Source of the DNA: Rhodohalobacter mucosus
GTDB taxonomy: Bacteria > Bacteroidota > Rhodothermia > Balneolales > Balneolaceae
Assembly: GCF_003150675.1 (NCBI RefSeq)
Contig: NZ_QGGB01000008.1
Location: 62,001 to 126,000 of the forward strand
DNA length: 64,000 bases
Direction: 5' to 3'
Below, one piece after another: positions 46,712-55,262 of this stretch; positions within the stretch are counted from its first letter, which is position 1; each line of letters opens with the position of its first letter. Below the pieces are notes generated by a model. It saw only the letters and a list, made by a program, of their open reading frames with translations, searched no databases and was not told where the DNA came from. Both the position numbers and the translations under genes were made by a program.

Positions 46712-47398
46712 TTGAAACCAATCCTTTTGTTTGACATCGACGGCACCCTGCTTCATGTGAAAAGAAAATTTTTGCGAAATGCACTCGCAGACATCATGAA
46801 AGAGCAGGATATATCCCCTGACAACCTGAAAAACATCTCTTTTGCAGGACGAACAGATCGCGACATTTTCAACGAACTTGTAAGCTCGTCAGGCAGTAAA
46901 CCCAATTCCGAAGAACATGACATGCATTTTAACCGGTTAAAGCAGGCGTACTTGAAGGTGATGCTTAATGAGCTGGATCGTTCTGCCGTGCTCCAAATCG
47001 ATAGTGTAACCGAAACCATTCATTACCTTAAAGAGAACGGGTATCAGATGGGATTATGTACCGGTAATTTCAGGGAGATTGCCTATAAGAAAGTGGAAGC
47101 GGCCGGATTGGGCGGGCGTTTTGACTTCGGCGGTTTTGGGTGCGATCATGCCGACAGAATTCACCTTCCCGGAGAAGCGCATGCCAGCTACACGGCTTTT
47201 AGCGGCATATCCCCTGAACCGGAACGCTACCTTGTTATCGGGGATACTCCGAATGATATCCGGTGTGCAAAACATTTCGGAGCCAGGGTGGTGGCTGTAA
47301 CTACCGGCAGTTACAGCGAAGATGAGCTCACAAAATTTCAGCCTGACACTATCATTTCAAGCATGAAAAACCCGGATGATTGGGTTGTGGCTTATTGA
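46712..47398 (+). CDS. HAD-superfamily hydrolase (phosphoglycolate-phosphatase-like)
   Basis: 228 residues starting at a TTG codon (46712) directly before 'KPILLFDIDGTLL'; no in-frame ATG precedes the catalytic motif. Motif I DIDGT holds the nucleophilic Asp; motif II 'LCTGN' near 118 and motif IV 'VIGDTPNDI' near 177 follow. Cap type C1 resembles Gph/YjjG proteins. Substrate undetermined. It ends eight bases before the convergent outer-membrane-type gene. Confidence 0.88.
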   Translation: MKPILLFDIDGTLLHVKRKFLRNALADIMKEQDISPDNLKNISFAGRTDRDIFNELVSSSGSKPNSEEHDMHFNRLKQAYLKVMLNELDRSAVLQIDSVTETIHYLKENGYQMGLCTGNFREIAYKKVEAAGLGGRFDFGGFGCDHADRIHLPGEAHASYTAFSGISPEPERYLVIGDTPNDIRCAKHFGARVVAVTTGSYSEDELTKFQPDTIISSMKNPDDWVVAY

Positions 47399-47405
47399 AA
47401 CGATT

Positions 47406-48233
47406 TTACCAGAGCCAGCCAAATGTAAAGGTGATTTGGGGGGTACCGAAAAATTTCTGTGGTGAAAAAAACGGTTCAAGAATGAGATCGCCGTCCTGAT
47501 CCACCAGGAAAGGATTCTGACCCGGTGCTGCATTTGGATTGATGATTGGCTGATTCGGCATCATAATTTGTATTCCATCCGGGAAATAGTAAAAATAGTA
47601 CCCGAACTCAATGGAGTTGAGCCGTGTGGCATTCCTGCCAATGTCAACGCCCAGCTTGAGCTCACCGGCACCGCCAAAGTGCCACTGTCCGTCACTCCAT
47701 CCTGTGAATATATCGTTCACCGGTTCAAAAAAGTCGACGAACTGCTCCCTGTAGCCGTTATTATTGATATCCTCAAAATAGGGATAGGTAAATGCCGCTG
47801 TACCTCCAACCAAACCGGTTACGAAAAACCGGTAATTATCCTGAACAATATCTGAAAACACACGCTGGCGTACACCAAGCATCAGTGGAAATGCAAAACC
47901 ACGCTTAAACTTATTGGGTACAATCTGCTGGCCAAAGAATATATCTGTAAACGTCTGCTCACTCGCATCCCGCAGGCCGGTAATGCCAATCTTGGCTACA
48001 AACTCGGACTGGGGTGCGATAACATTTCTGTACTCTGAGGCCAGCCCAAAGCCGAAGTTATTCATGTTAACTCCTATTCCGAATCCTGCATCATAGGCCT
48101 GCTCCAGTGTGTTGATGTTTCGTGGAGTGGGAATAACCTCCGGTTCAACTATCTGGGCTGAGCTATTTTGAATGGAGAAAAAGAAGATCAGTAATAGCAG
48201 CAGGGTTGAAAATCGCCCGTACGAAAAAGTCAT
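47406..48233 (-). CDS. Predicted outer-membrane beta-barrel protein, unknown
   Basis: 275 residues. A signal peptide (cleavage near residue 26, SSA). The rest alternates polar and aromatic residues, contains several GxG turns and ends in an aromatic 'FTFGWLW', the mark of a beta-barrel assembled by BamA. 'DINNNGYREQ' and 'DQDGDLI' look like calcium-binding loops. No named family recognised. Convergent with the HAD hydrolase. A single unit. Confidence 0.7.
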   Translation of the reverse strand: MTFSYGRFSTLLLLLIFFFSIQNSSAQIVEPEVIPTPRNINTLEQAYDAGFGIGVNMNNFGFGLASEYRNVIAPQSEFVAKIGITGLRDASEQTFTDIFFGQQIVPNKFKRGFAFPLMLGVRQRVFSDIVQDNYRFFVTGLVGGTAAFTYPYFEDINNNGYREQFVDFFEPVNDIFTGWSDGQWHFGGAGELKLGVDIGRNATRLNSIEFGYYFYYFPDGIQIMMPNQPIINPNAAPGQNPFLVDQDGDLILEPFFSPQKFFGTPQITFTFGWLW

Positions 48234-48432
48234 AATGTTAAGTTGCGTTATTTTTGATGTGAATCTAACGTTTTTTCATTCCATTACATTGCATGAACAA
48301 TATCACAAAAGAGTATTAAAGTTACTCTTCCCATTCTGATTCAAAAACGGAATTTGATTATTGTTGTATTTAGGCTTTTATTCCTGCAGAATTTTAGCCT
48401 CACAGTATCCCATCAACACGATTCGGTGATCT

Positions 48433-48819
48433 ATGAATAATATCACAAAATACCTGGTATACGGCCCTAATGACACATTGAGAAGGCTGCCTGCTAAACT
48501 TTTTGATTCTCTTGAACCCAAATATCTCTATACATATACATCCTCTGCCAACAAGGACGAAATTTACGTTGCTGTATATGAACAATTCGAAAAACAAATA
48601 AATGCCACGATCACGCTCACGTGCGTTATTGAGTGCACAGCATCTCAAACACGTATTGAGCTGAAGAAAGCGGGCGGGCGAATGGGATTTCGCGGAAGCT
48701 CGCTCTCAGAAGATAAAAATATTGAATCCGACGTGGTTGATTTCATTATGGATTATTCCAAGCGTTTTGGCCTGTCTCTTCAGGAAGAAGTAGAATCTCC
48801 TCCGGCAGAGGAAGAATAA
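48433..48819 (+). CDS. Conserved-looking hypothetical protein upstream of prmC
   Basis: 128 residues, soluble, acidic C-terminal tail ('EEVESPPAEEE'). No family is recognised. The central strand-rich segment 'INATITLTCVIECTASQTRIEL' suggests an alpha/beta fold (quoted in parts: TITLTCVIE). It ends 18 bases before prmC on the same strand, so it is probably the first gene of that operon. The ATG at 48433 is preceded by GGTGATCT. Confidence 0.65.
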   Translation: MNNITKYLVYGPNDTLRRLPAKLFDSLEPKYLYTYTSSANKDEIYVAVYEQFEKQINATITLTCVIECTASQTRIELKKAGGRMGFRGSSLSEDKNIESDVVDFIMDYSKRFGLSLQEEVESPPAEEE

Positions 48820-48837
48820 GTAAAATCCTCCCCTCCT

Positions 48838-49713
48838 ATGAGCACCAATTCCGATCAGGTATGGACTGTACTGTCTATGCTTGAATGGGGTACGGGTTAC
48901 CTGAAAAAAAAAGGCGTGGACTCAGCCAGGCTTAGCATGGAGTGGCTGCTCGCATATGTTCTTGACGTTCGCCGTCTTGATATTTATCTCCAGTTCGACA
49001 GGCCTCTATCACCGGAAGATCTCGAGACCTTAAGACCGCTTGTCAAAAAAAGGGCGCTGCATGAACCTCTCCAGTACATAACGGGTAGCACAGAATTTCT
49101 GGGGTGTACAATCCAGGTCAATCCATCTGTTTTGATACCCCGTCAGGAGACGGAGCAGCTGACGGAAATCATTCTTGAACGACATGCCAGTCAGAAAGAG
49201 ACTTCACTAACTGTTCTGGATATCGGCACGGGAAGCGGGTGTATTCCTATTGCAATCAAAAAGCATGCACCTGAATGGATGTGTGTGGGTATAGATATTT
49301 CCGAGGAAGCCCTTCGAACGGCTCGTTCTAATGCAGAACTGAACAACACGGAAGTCCTATTTCTAAAAGGGGACCTTTTCAACCTTCACGGTTCGGATGC
49401 CATCAGTTCTCTTCAGCCCGATATTATTATATCTAATCCACCATACATAACCCATGAAGAAGCTGACGAACTGGATCCGCAGGTCATAAATTACGAACCT
49501 TCCGGGGCACTGTTTCACGACAGTCCGCTTCAGATTTACGATTCTGTTGCAAATTATGCATCGTCCCGGCATGCAGTACTTTATCTTGAGTGCAATCATA
49601 AGTTCGCTGCAGAAATCCTGGATATTGTGGCCAGATACTATTCACAGGCAGAACTGATCCCTGACCTTGATATGAAGGACCGGTTTATTGCTGCTTCAGA
49701 CTCTCCTAAGTAA
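48838..49713 (+). CDS. prmC: Peptide chain release factor N5-glutamine methyltransferase
   Basis: 291 residues. The N-terminal helical domain that recognises RF1/RF2 (1-~85), then a SAM domain with DIGTGSGCIP near 125-134 and the catalytic NPPY as 'ISNPPYI' near 200-206. Methylates the GGQ glutamine of release factors. Normal length. It is the last gene before the dnaA/oriC region. Confidence 0.95.
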   Translation: MSTNSDQVWTVLSMLEWGTGYLKKKGVDSARLSMEWLLAYVLDVRRLDIYLQFDRPLSPEDLETLRPLVKKRALHEPLQYITGSTEFLGCTIQVNPSVLIPRQETEQLTEIILERHASQKETSLTVLDIGTGSGCIPIAIKKHAPEWMCVGIDISEEALRTARSNAELNNTEVLFLKGDLFNLHGSDAISSLQPDIIISNPPYITHEEADELDPQVINYEPSGALFHDSPLQIYDSVANYASSRHAVLYLECNHKFAAEILDIVARYYSQAELIPDLDMKDRFIAASDSPK

Positions 49714-49782
49714 TTTACGGACAACCGGTTTTTGCTAAGATCCATAACTTCTCTCATGCGGTCGATACTCGCTGAAAATTAA

Positions 49783-49802
49783 TGTGGACAACTTGTGGAA
49801 AA
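49783..49802 (+). promoter_or_regulatory. Two degenerate DnaA boxes
   Basis: TGTGGACAA (49783-49791) and TGTGGAAAA (49794-49802), each one base from TGTGGATAA, 11 bases apart and in the same orientation. Confidence 0.55.
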
Positions 49803-49945
49803 GTTTTTTGAGAGCAACAACGCGGGTTCACTTTTTTGTTAAATACGCGTTACGTAATTGTTAGGGGGTGTCAAGTGCTTTTTTGCAACTTTGGGCTTAA
49901 AACCTTAATTGATTGCCTCCCTTGGTATTATGGTATTTATAAAAA

Positions 49946-49954
49946 TGTGGATAA
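49946..49954 (+). promoter_or_regulatory. DnaA box
   Basis: Perfect TGTGGATAA (complement TTATCCACA). Confidence 0.75.
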
Positions 49955-50043
49955 CTTTGCTCTTTTTTGAAAACTAAATTTTGATTTGACGTCCGGAAAT
50001 TCACATTTTCCTGTCAGACAATGATTCAGCTCCTGTTTTTATG

Positions 50044-50052
50044 TGTGGATAA
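50044..50052 (+). promoter_or_regulatory. DnaA box
   Basis: Perfect TGTGGATAA, same orientation as the copy at 49946, 50 bases before the dnaA start. Confidence 0.75.
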
Positions 50053-50102
50053 CTTAAGGGACAATTGCAAATTTTTTTTGACTTTTTTTAGGAGGCTATA
50101 CG

Positions 50103-51548
50103 TTGAAAATGCTAACTGCTGAGGGTGCCTGGAAAGAGTGTTTGGAGATTATCCAGGACAACATCAGTTACCAAAAATATAAATCATGGTTCGAGCCGAT
50201 CAAGCCGGTTAAACTGGCTGATGATACACTCACCATTCAGGTTCCAAGTCAATTCTGGTATGAGTGGCTGGAGGAGCATTACTATAATATGCTCCGCTCT
50301 ACAATAGCAAAGGTTCTGGGTAAGAACGGGAAGCTTGAGTATTCTGTCCTGGTTGAAAAATCGGACCGCCTGGAGGACAACCGATCCATTCGCCTGCCGC
50401 AACGGCCTATGGGTCCGTCAAAGCCACAGGAAATGAATACGTTTACCGATTACCATCCGGGCAAGATCGAAAATCCGTTTGTCATACCGGGAATCAGAAA
50501 AACCAATATCGATTCGAACCTGAATATAAGCTATGTGTTCGACCGGTTTATTGAAGGCGACTGCAACCGCCTTGCACGATCTGCCGCCATGGCCATTGCT
50601 GAGAACCCGGGCAACAATTCTTTCAATCCCCTTTTTGTGTATGGAGGTACCGGGCTTGGAAAGACACACCTGGTACAGAGTATAGGGAATAAGATAAAAC
50701 ACGATTTCGGAGATGAATATTCTGTCTTGTATGTCTCCTCCGAAACCTTCACCAACGAATTTGTACAGGCGATCCGGAACAACCGCGCCAGTGAATTCAC
50801 TACCTTTTACCGAAATATTGATGTTCTCATCGTTGATGACATTCAGTTCTTCAGCGGCAAGGAAAAAACCCAGGAAGAATTTTTTCATATTTTCAATGCC
50901 CTGCATCAGGACGGAAAACAGATTATTCTGAGCAGCGACAGGGCTCCCAAAGACATTCCCGATATAGAAGACCGCCTCATTTCACGCTTCAGCTGGGGCC
51001 TCAGCGCTGATTTGCAGATTCCGGAGTATGAAACTCGCTACGCCATACTTGAACGCAAGGCAAACGACAACGGCATCAATATCGACTCGAACATTATTGA
51101 GTTCATAGCGCATAATTTCAAATCGAACGTACGCGATCTTGAAGGTGCCGTAATTAAGCTTCTTGCCACAGCATCCCTGAAACACGTGGATGAGATCGAC
51201 CTGAATATGGCTAAGTCGGTGCTCAAGGACATGGTTAAAAGCTCACACACGCAGGTTTCGATCGAATCCATACAAAATTACGTTTGCGAGTATTTCGGAA
51301 TCGACACCAACAAGGTGCGCGAAAAAACCCGCAAACAGGAGATTGTTGAGGCCCGGCAAATTGCAATGTATCTCTCCAAAAAATTCACCAAATCGAGTCT
51401 TAAAACGATTGGGCTACAGTTTGGCGGCCGCGATCACTCCACCGTAATCCATGCGATATCAACGGTTGAAGAGAGGTTGTCAACAAGCCCCAAACACAAG
51501 CGGATGCTGAGCGAACTGGAGCAGAAGATCGAGGTGGCAACGCTGTAA
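50103..51548 (+). CDS. dnaA: Chromosomal replication initiator DnaA
   Basis: 481 residues. Domain I (about 1-85), a linker, the AAA+ domain with Walker A GGTGLGKT near 178 and Walker B 'VLIVDDIQFF' near 239, and domain IV with the box-binding signature GGRDHSTV near 440. The chosen start is TTG at 50103, because a perfect AGGAGG (50090-50095) is 7 bases before it; the next in-frame ATG (50109) is 13 bases away. Such a Shine-Dalgarno is rare in this group. The genes before it are prmC and an unknown; dnaN is not adjacent. Confidence 0.97.
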   Translation: MKMLTAEGAWKECLEIIQDNISYQKYKSWFEPIKPVKLADDTLTIQVPSQFWYEWLEEHYYNMLRSTIAKVLGKNGKLEYSVLVEKSDRLEDNRSIRLPQRPMGPSKPQEMNTFTDYHPGKIENPFVIPGIRKTNIDSNLNISYVFDRFIEGDCNRLARSAAMAIAENPGNNSFNPLFVYGGTGLGKTHLVQSIGNKIKHDFGDEYSVLYVSSETFTNEFVQAIRNNRASEFTTFYRNIDVLIVDDIQFFSGKEKTQEEFFHIFNALHQDGKQIILSSDRAPKDIPDIEDRLISRFSWGLSADLQIPEYETRYAILERKANDNGINIDSNIIEFIAHNFKSNVRDLEGAVIKLLATASLKHVDEIDLNMAKSVLKDMVKSSHTQVSIESIQNYVCEYFGIDTNKVREKTRKQEIVEARQIAMYLSKKFTKSSLKTIGLQFGGRDHSTVIHAISTVEERLSTSPKHKRMLSELEQKIEVATL

Positions 51549-51607
51549 ACCCGACCTGCTTCAACTTATAGCTCATCTGATCCAGCAATCAATCTGCCTC
51601 AATTACT

Positions 51608-51967
51608 TTGGACACCATTACACTTAAATCTCTTTCTTACCATGCAAAACACGGGTTTTATGAAGAGGAAAGAGTACACGGCAATCAGTTTGAGGTAGAC
51701 CTTGTAGCAAAAGGCCATTTCAGGAAGTCGGCAGGCGGCGAAGAGCTTTCGAAAACGTTCGATTATGAGCAGGCAGAAAAGGCCGTACGCTCCATCATGA
51801 ATGGAAGGTCCGAATATCTGATTGAAACTCTTTGCGCTGAAATTGGGGAGGCCCTCTTCAATCGTTATTCTATCGTTGAAACCCTTCAGGTATCCGTTCG
51901 CAAACTCAATCCTCCCCTTCAAACAGACGCACTTTACGCAGAAATAACCATGGAATGGACACGGTAA
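51608..51967 (+). CDS. folB: Dihydroneopterin aldolase
   Basis: 119 residues from a TTG start at 51608; no in-frame ATG lies before the first conserved strand. Folate pathway enzyme with 'HAKHGFYEEERVHGNQFEVD' (key part HGFYEEER) and the catalytic lysine region 'VSVRKLNPPL'. Family length is 115-125. It overlaps folK by 13 bases, so the two act in sequence from a single message, in a run that continues to the TPR gene. Confidence 0.9.
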   Translation: MDTITLKSLSYHAKHGFYEEERVHGNQFEVDLVAKGHFRKSAGGEELSKTFDYEQAEKAVRSIMNGRSEYLIETLCAEIGEALFNRYSIVETLQVSVRKLNPPLQTDALYAEITMEWTR

Positions 51968-52443
51968 TCATCGCAGCGGGATCCAACCTGGGTGATCGTC
52001 ACGATTATCTGAAGAAAGCGGGGAAATTTTTGTCCGAATTAAGCGAAGGTATCGTAAAAAAATCCTCCATATGGGAATCGGAACCGGTGGGTGACGCTAA
52101 ATATACCTTTCTCAACAGTGCAATTTTAATTGAAACAACCCGTAAACCGGATGAGCTCCTGAATCTCTTAAAAGACTTTGAGCGGAAATGCGGCCGTGAA
52201 AAAGATCCGCAACGGTGGGGGCCGCGGGTACTCGACCTTGACATCATTGGGTTTGGGGACTTGGTGATTGATCGGGAGACCCTTATTATTCCACATCCGG
52301 AGTATCACCGGCGCCTGTTTGTGCTATGCCCCATGATGGAAATTATTCCCGAATGGACAGATCCCAGAAATCAGAAGGGACTCAGGGAGATAGTCGGTAA
52401 GGCTCCTGAAATCGAAATCAAAAAAACAGACCTACGCTGGTAA
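51955..52443 (+). CDS. folK: 2-amino-4-hydroxy-6-hydroxymethyldihydropteridine pyrophosphokinase
   Basis: 162 residues. HPPK motifs 'AAGSNLGDR' near 7-15, the PRxLDxDI signature as 'GPRVLDLDIIGFG' near 89-101, and 'IPHPEYHRR' near 112-120. Transfers pyrophosphate from ATP to the pterin made by FolB. ATG at 51955 lies inside folB. Confidence 0.95.
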   Translation: MDTVIIAAGSNLGDRHDYLKKAGKFLSELSEGIVKKSSIWESEPVGDAKYTFLNSAILIETTRKPDELLNLLKDFERKCGREKDPQRWGPRVLDLDIIGFGDLVIDRETLIIPHPEYHRRLFVLCPMMEIIPEWTDPRNQKGLREIVGKAPEIEIKKTDLRW

Positions 52444-52466
52444 GCTGTGGCTTGCCGGTTAGCGAG

Positions 52467-53114
52467 ATGCCCAATAAGTTCGATTTTATTGCTATAGAAG
52501 GCGTGATTGGCGCAGGTAAAACGTCGCTCGCACAAATCCTTGCGGAGCGCAATGGTGCGCGGCTGGTGCTCGAGCAGTTTGAAGAAAACCCATTTTTGCC
52601 CAAATTTTACGAAAACCGGAAACGTTTCGCTTTTCAAACCCAGCTCGCCTTTTTAGCGAGCCGTTTTAAACAGCAGCAACGTGTAACCGGCCGCGAGCTG
52701 TTCGATGATTTCATCATCTCCGATTATATTTTTGAGAAAGACCGTATTTTTGCGCGTCTGAACCTTGATGAAGATGAGATGGGGCTTTACGACAACATTT
52801 TCGGCATTATGACCGGAATTTCAGCGAAACCCGATCTGGTTATATATCTGCAAAGCACGGTAGAAAGGCTCATGAAAAATATTGAAAAACGAGGTCGCGC
52901 ATATGAAAAACACATCACCGGCGACTACCTGCAAGAGCTCAGCGATGCCTATAACAAATTTTTCTATCACTTCGACAAAGCACCATTAATGATCATCAAC
53001 GCTGCGGAAATCGATTTTGTTAATAATCCAACCCATCTGTCGTATATTGAAGAACAGATTTTTGATCAACCGATCAGAGGAAACACACATATTCACATTA
53101 TTCCTGATTCATGA
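52467..53114 (+). CDS. Deoxynucleoside kinase (dGK/dAK type)
   Basis: 215 residues from the ATG at 52467; an in-frame TTG at 52452 is possible. P-loop GVIGAGKTS near 11-19, the 'DYIFEKDRIFARLNL' (DRS-like) region near 87-100, and the LID Arg region 'RGRAYEKHITGDYL' near 142-155. It salvages purine deoxynucleosides. Nine to 24 bases after folK and overlapping the following gene by 4 bases, so it is in the folB-folK operon. Confidence 0.9.
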   Translation: MPNKFDFIAIEGVIGAGKTSLAQILAERNGARLVLEQFEENPFLPKFYENRKRFAFQTQLAFLASRFKQQQRVTGRELFDDFIISDYIFEKDRIFARLNLDEDEMGLYDNIFGIMTGISAKPDLVIYLQSTVERLMKNIEKRGRAYEKHITGDYLQELSDAYNKFFYHFDKAPLMIINAAEIDFVNNPTHLSYIEEQIFDQPIRGNTHIHIIPDS

Positions 53115-53320
53115 TTCGCTGGCTTCTGATAGCACTCTTTATCTACATTCTTTACAAGCTGATTACCGGACAAAGAGCCAGAAATAAAAATCAAAAACCG
53201 AACTCCTTTTTTGGCAGCAACGGATCGGAACAGAAACGGCGAAGAAAAAACCTCGACCATATCGAGGAAGCTGAATTTGAAGATATAACCCACAAAGAGA
53301 AGAAAGGTAACGAACCATGA
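53111..53320 (+). CDS. DUF4834-like small membrane protein
   Basis: 69 residues: one N-terminal membrane span (about 3-18) and a charged, basic cytoplasmic tail. It matches the look of DUF4834 proteins, which follow deoxynucleoside kinase genes in many Bacteroidota. It overlaps the kinase by 4 bases (ATGA) and the TPR gene by 4 bases (ATGA). Function unknown. Confidence 0.75.
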   Translation: MIRWLLIALFIYILYKLITGQRARNKNQKPNSFFGSNGSEQKRRRKNLDHIEEAEFEDITHKEKKGNEP

Positions 53321-53859
53321 GTTTCGAAGAAAAGCATAAGCAAGGTTATGAATTGCTGCACGAAAAAGATCTTGATAAAAGCCTGGATGCAGCAAGGGAT
53401 CTTCAACGATTAAATCCTGACGCCCCGGAAGGCTATACTCTTGAAGGTGAAGTGATGCAAAAACTGAACCAGTGGGAGCCCAGTATCAAATCATTCAACG
53501 AAGCCATTGAACGCGACGAAGACAACGGACGCCTCTATAACCTCAGAGGTTACTCCTATCTCAACTCGGATGATTTGGAAAAAGCCCGTGAAGATTTTGA
53601 ACGCTCAATTGCACTTGACAACCTCTCTACCGCCCACCGGAACCTGGTTCTCTATAAAATTATGTCAGGAAAAGCTCAGGAAGCGATAAGTTATCTTCTT
53701 GACCGGATCCGGGCAGAGCCCAGAGATGTGGAAAACTGGATTCTAATGGGTGATCTTATGCAGAAAGGAGGCCATAATGACAAAGCCAAAACATACTATG
53801 AGCAGGCTTTAAAAATGGATCCTGAAAATGATTATGTACGAGAGTTGCTTGAAAATTAG
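53317..53859 (+). CDS. TPR-repeat protein
   Basis: 180 residues with three to four tetratricopeptide repeats from about residue 20 to 170 ('EGYTLEGEVMQKLNQWEPSI', 'GRLYNLRGYSYLNSDDLEKA'). No signal peptide, so cytoplasmic; probably a protein-binding scaffold. Overlaps the preceding small membrane protein by 4 bases and ends the operon that starts at folB. The partner is unknown. Confidence 0.85.
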   Translation: MSFEEKHKQGYELLHEKDLDKSLDAARDLQRLNPDAPEGYTLEGEVMQKLNQWEPSIKSFNEAIERDEDNGRLYNLRGYSYLNSDDLEKAREDFERSIALDNLSTAHRNLVLYKIMSGKAQEAISYLLDRIRAEPRDVENWILMGDLMQKGGHNDKAKTYYEQALKMDPENDYVRELLEN

Positions 53860-53905
53860 TACCGGGACTGAATTACATCTGCCGAACAAATCTTATAAGG
53901 CCATA

Positions 53906-53942
53906 AAAAAAACCTGCATGATGGTAACCATGCAGGGTTTTT
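53906..53942. terminator. Bidirectional terminator between the TPR gene and secG
   Basis: CCTGCATG (53913-53920) pairs with CATGCAGG (53929-53936), with an A run before and a T run after, so each strand reads hairpin plus T run. It serves two converging genes. Confidence 0.85.
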
Positions 53943-53973
53943 AGTTTTCTTCAAAACCGTTACGTACTACTTA

Positions 53974-54354
53974 TTACTGGTCAGACCCTTCTTCCTGTGT
54001 TTGCTCCTGTGATTGCTGCTGAGGGGGAACAGCAGGCTGAGACTCAGATGGAATTGTGAAATCTGATGGATTTACATTCTCCATTCCCTGCTGCTGGATG
54101 GTGCTTTGATTTGCAGATCCCCGATCGATTGCAAAATTTGCGAGTACGCTCAGCGACAGAAAAAGAGCTGCAAGAATCGCTGTTGTTTTGGAGAGCAGAT
54201 CGGCCGTTCTGCGGGCGCCCATTGCGGAACCTCCGGCCATACCCGCTGCCAGTCCTCCCGATAAACCCTCACGCTGCCCGGGCTGAAGAAGCACAACGAT
54301 AATCAGCAAAAAGCAGATCAGGGTAATTAAACTGATAATTATTCCGTAAAGCAT
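53974..54354 (-). CDS. secG: Preprotein translocase subunit SecG
   Basis: 126 residues. Two membrane spans (about 3-23 and 56-74) with the conserved 'LLQPGQREGLSGGL' loop between. The C-terminal ~45 residues are Gln/Pro/Ser-rich and disordered, a longer tail than E. coli SecG (110). Part of the SecYEG channel. Confidence 0.93.
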   Translation of the reverse strand: MLYGIIISLITLICFLLIIVVLLQPGQREGLSGGLAAGMAGGSAMGARRTADLLSKTTAILAALFLSLSVLANFAIDRGSANQSTIQQQGMENVNPSDFTIPSESQPAVPPQQQSQEQTQEEGSDQ

Positions 54355-54391
54355 GATACTAATGATATAATTCGGTGGATGTAAAGAACAT

Positions 54392-54421
54392 TTAAAATAC
54401 GGGTCTTCGCAGACTTAACAA
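54392..54421 (-). promoter_or_regulatory. Weak candidate promoter of secG
   Basis: TTG (54421-54419), 19-base spacer, TATTTTAA (54399-54392): 6 of 8 consensus positions; about 40 bases before the ATG. Confidence 0.25.
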
Positions 54422-54546
54422 AGCCTCTATTTACTTAACGATCCATCTCCAATTTATTATATCCCTCTTCTGATGAAATATGAGAACGAAGGACAGACAG
54501 AGAAAAACAATTTTCGTACAATCTGAACTGCTTGCATCACATTATT

Positions 54547-55176
54547 TTATTTGGGAATGGGCTGTATCAGCTCAGGTGCATTATTTTGTGGATCATTCAC
54601 TTTTTTACTTACACGCAAAACCGACATGTCCGTAAGCTGAATCTGATCACGGGCCTCCCTGAGAAGGGGTGCTGCCTGGTTCCCTTTCCCTTGAAGCCAT
54701 TTATCAACATACTCCGAATTCAGCAAAACCGGCATAAACTCCGACATGGGCTGCACCAGCACATTCGATTCATCTTCAATGATTTTGAAATGAGTTGGTT
54801 CGGTATGCCCCCCATACACAATTCCCGCCATGGTAAGCAATGAGTGGTTAAGCAAGCGTACAAAGAACGGATATCCCTTTTCTGTGTCACCTTTCCAGAT
54901 AAAAAAGCCGCTTGCCAATACGGAACAGCGAAACGTGTTGCCGCTTTGCAGCTCTTTATCAGCATCAGCCACCCTGATAAACGCATTACCGCCCGATTCC
55001 GGACCCCATCTCAATCTTTTAAAAATAATTTCCTCATCCTCGCGGTAAATCACCGGGATATGCTTGCCCGGAGTAATGTTGTAATCCGGTTCAAACAGAT
55101 TATCCCTGATCGTGGAAATGCCAAGCCGGTTTTCCACCTCTTCTTTTGAAACAAAAAAGGCAAGTCTCTTCGACAT
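54547..55176 (-). CDS. SRAP-family protein with degenerate active site
   Basis: 209 residues in the fold order of SOS-response-associated peptidases (YedK/HMCES): 'PDYNITPGKHIPVI' (30-43) for RYNIAP, 'RLRWGPES' (54-61) for RxRWGL, 'RCSVLASGFFIW' (83-94) for RCLIPADGFYEW, and 'VLVQPMSEFMPVLL' (139-152) for IHDRMPVIL. The residues used to form and clear the abasic-DNA crosslink are all different: Cys2 is Ser, the Glu of GFYEW is Ile93 and the His of HDRMP is Ser145. Divergent from the CPBP gene. Role unknown. Confidence 0.8.
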   Translation of the reverse strand: MSKRLAFFVSKEEVENRLGISTIRDNLFEPDYNITPGKHIPVIYREDEEIIFKRLRWGPESGGNAFIRVADADKELQSGNTFRCSVLASGFFIWKGDTEKGYPFFVRLLNHSLLTMAGIVYGGHTEPTHFKIIEDESNVLVQPMSEFMPVLLNSEYVDKWLQGKGNQAAPLLREARDQIQLTDMSVLRVSKKVNDPQNNAPELIQPIPK

Positions 55177-55262
55177 AGTTTAAATAGCCTGATTAATATT
55201 GAATGCTTTGCTTACCAGATAACACTACCTTAAAAATGAATTATTTTTTACAGCGTTCAAAA

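Larger units (their letters stand above)
49714..50102. other. Probable replication origin / dnaA control region
   Basis: A 389-base AT-rich gap directly upstream of dnaA with two perfect DnaA boxes (TGTGGATAA at 49946 and 50044) and two near matches at 49783 and 49794. Long T runs (for example around 50075) give an unwinding-prone stretch. This is the classical bacterial oriC position, but the boxes are also those expected for dnaA autoregulation; strand skew was not computed. Confidence 0.7.
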
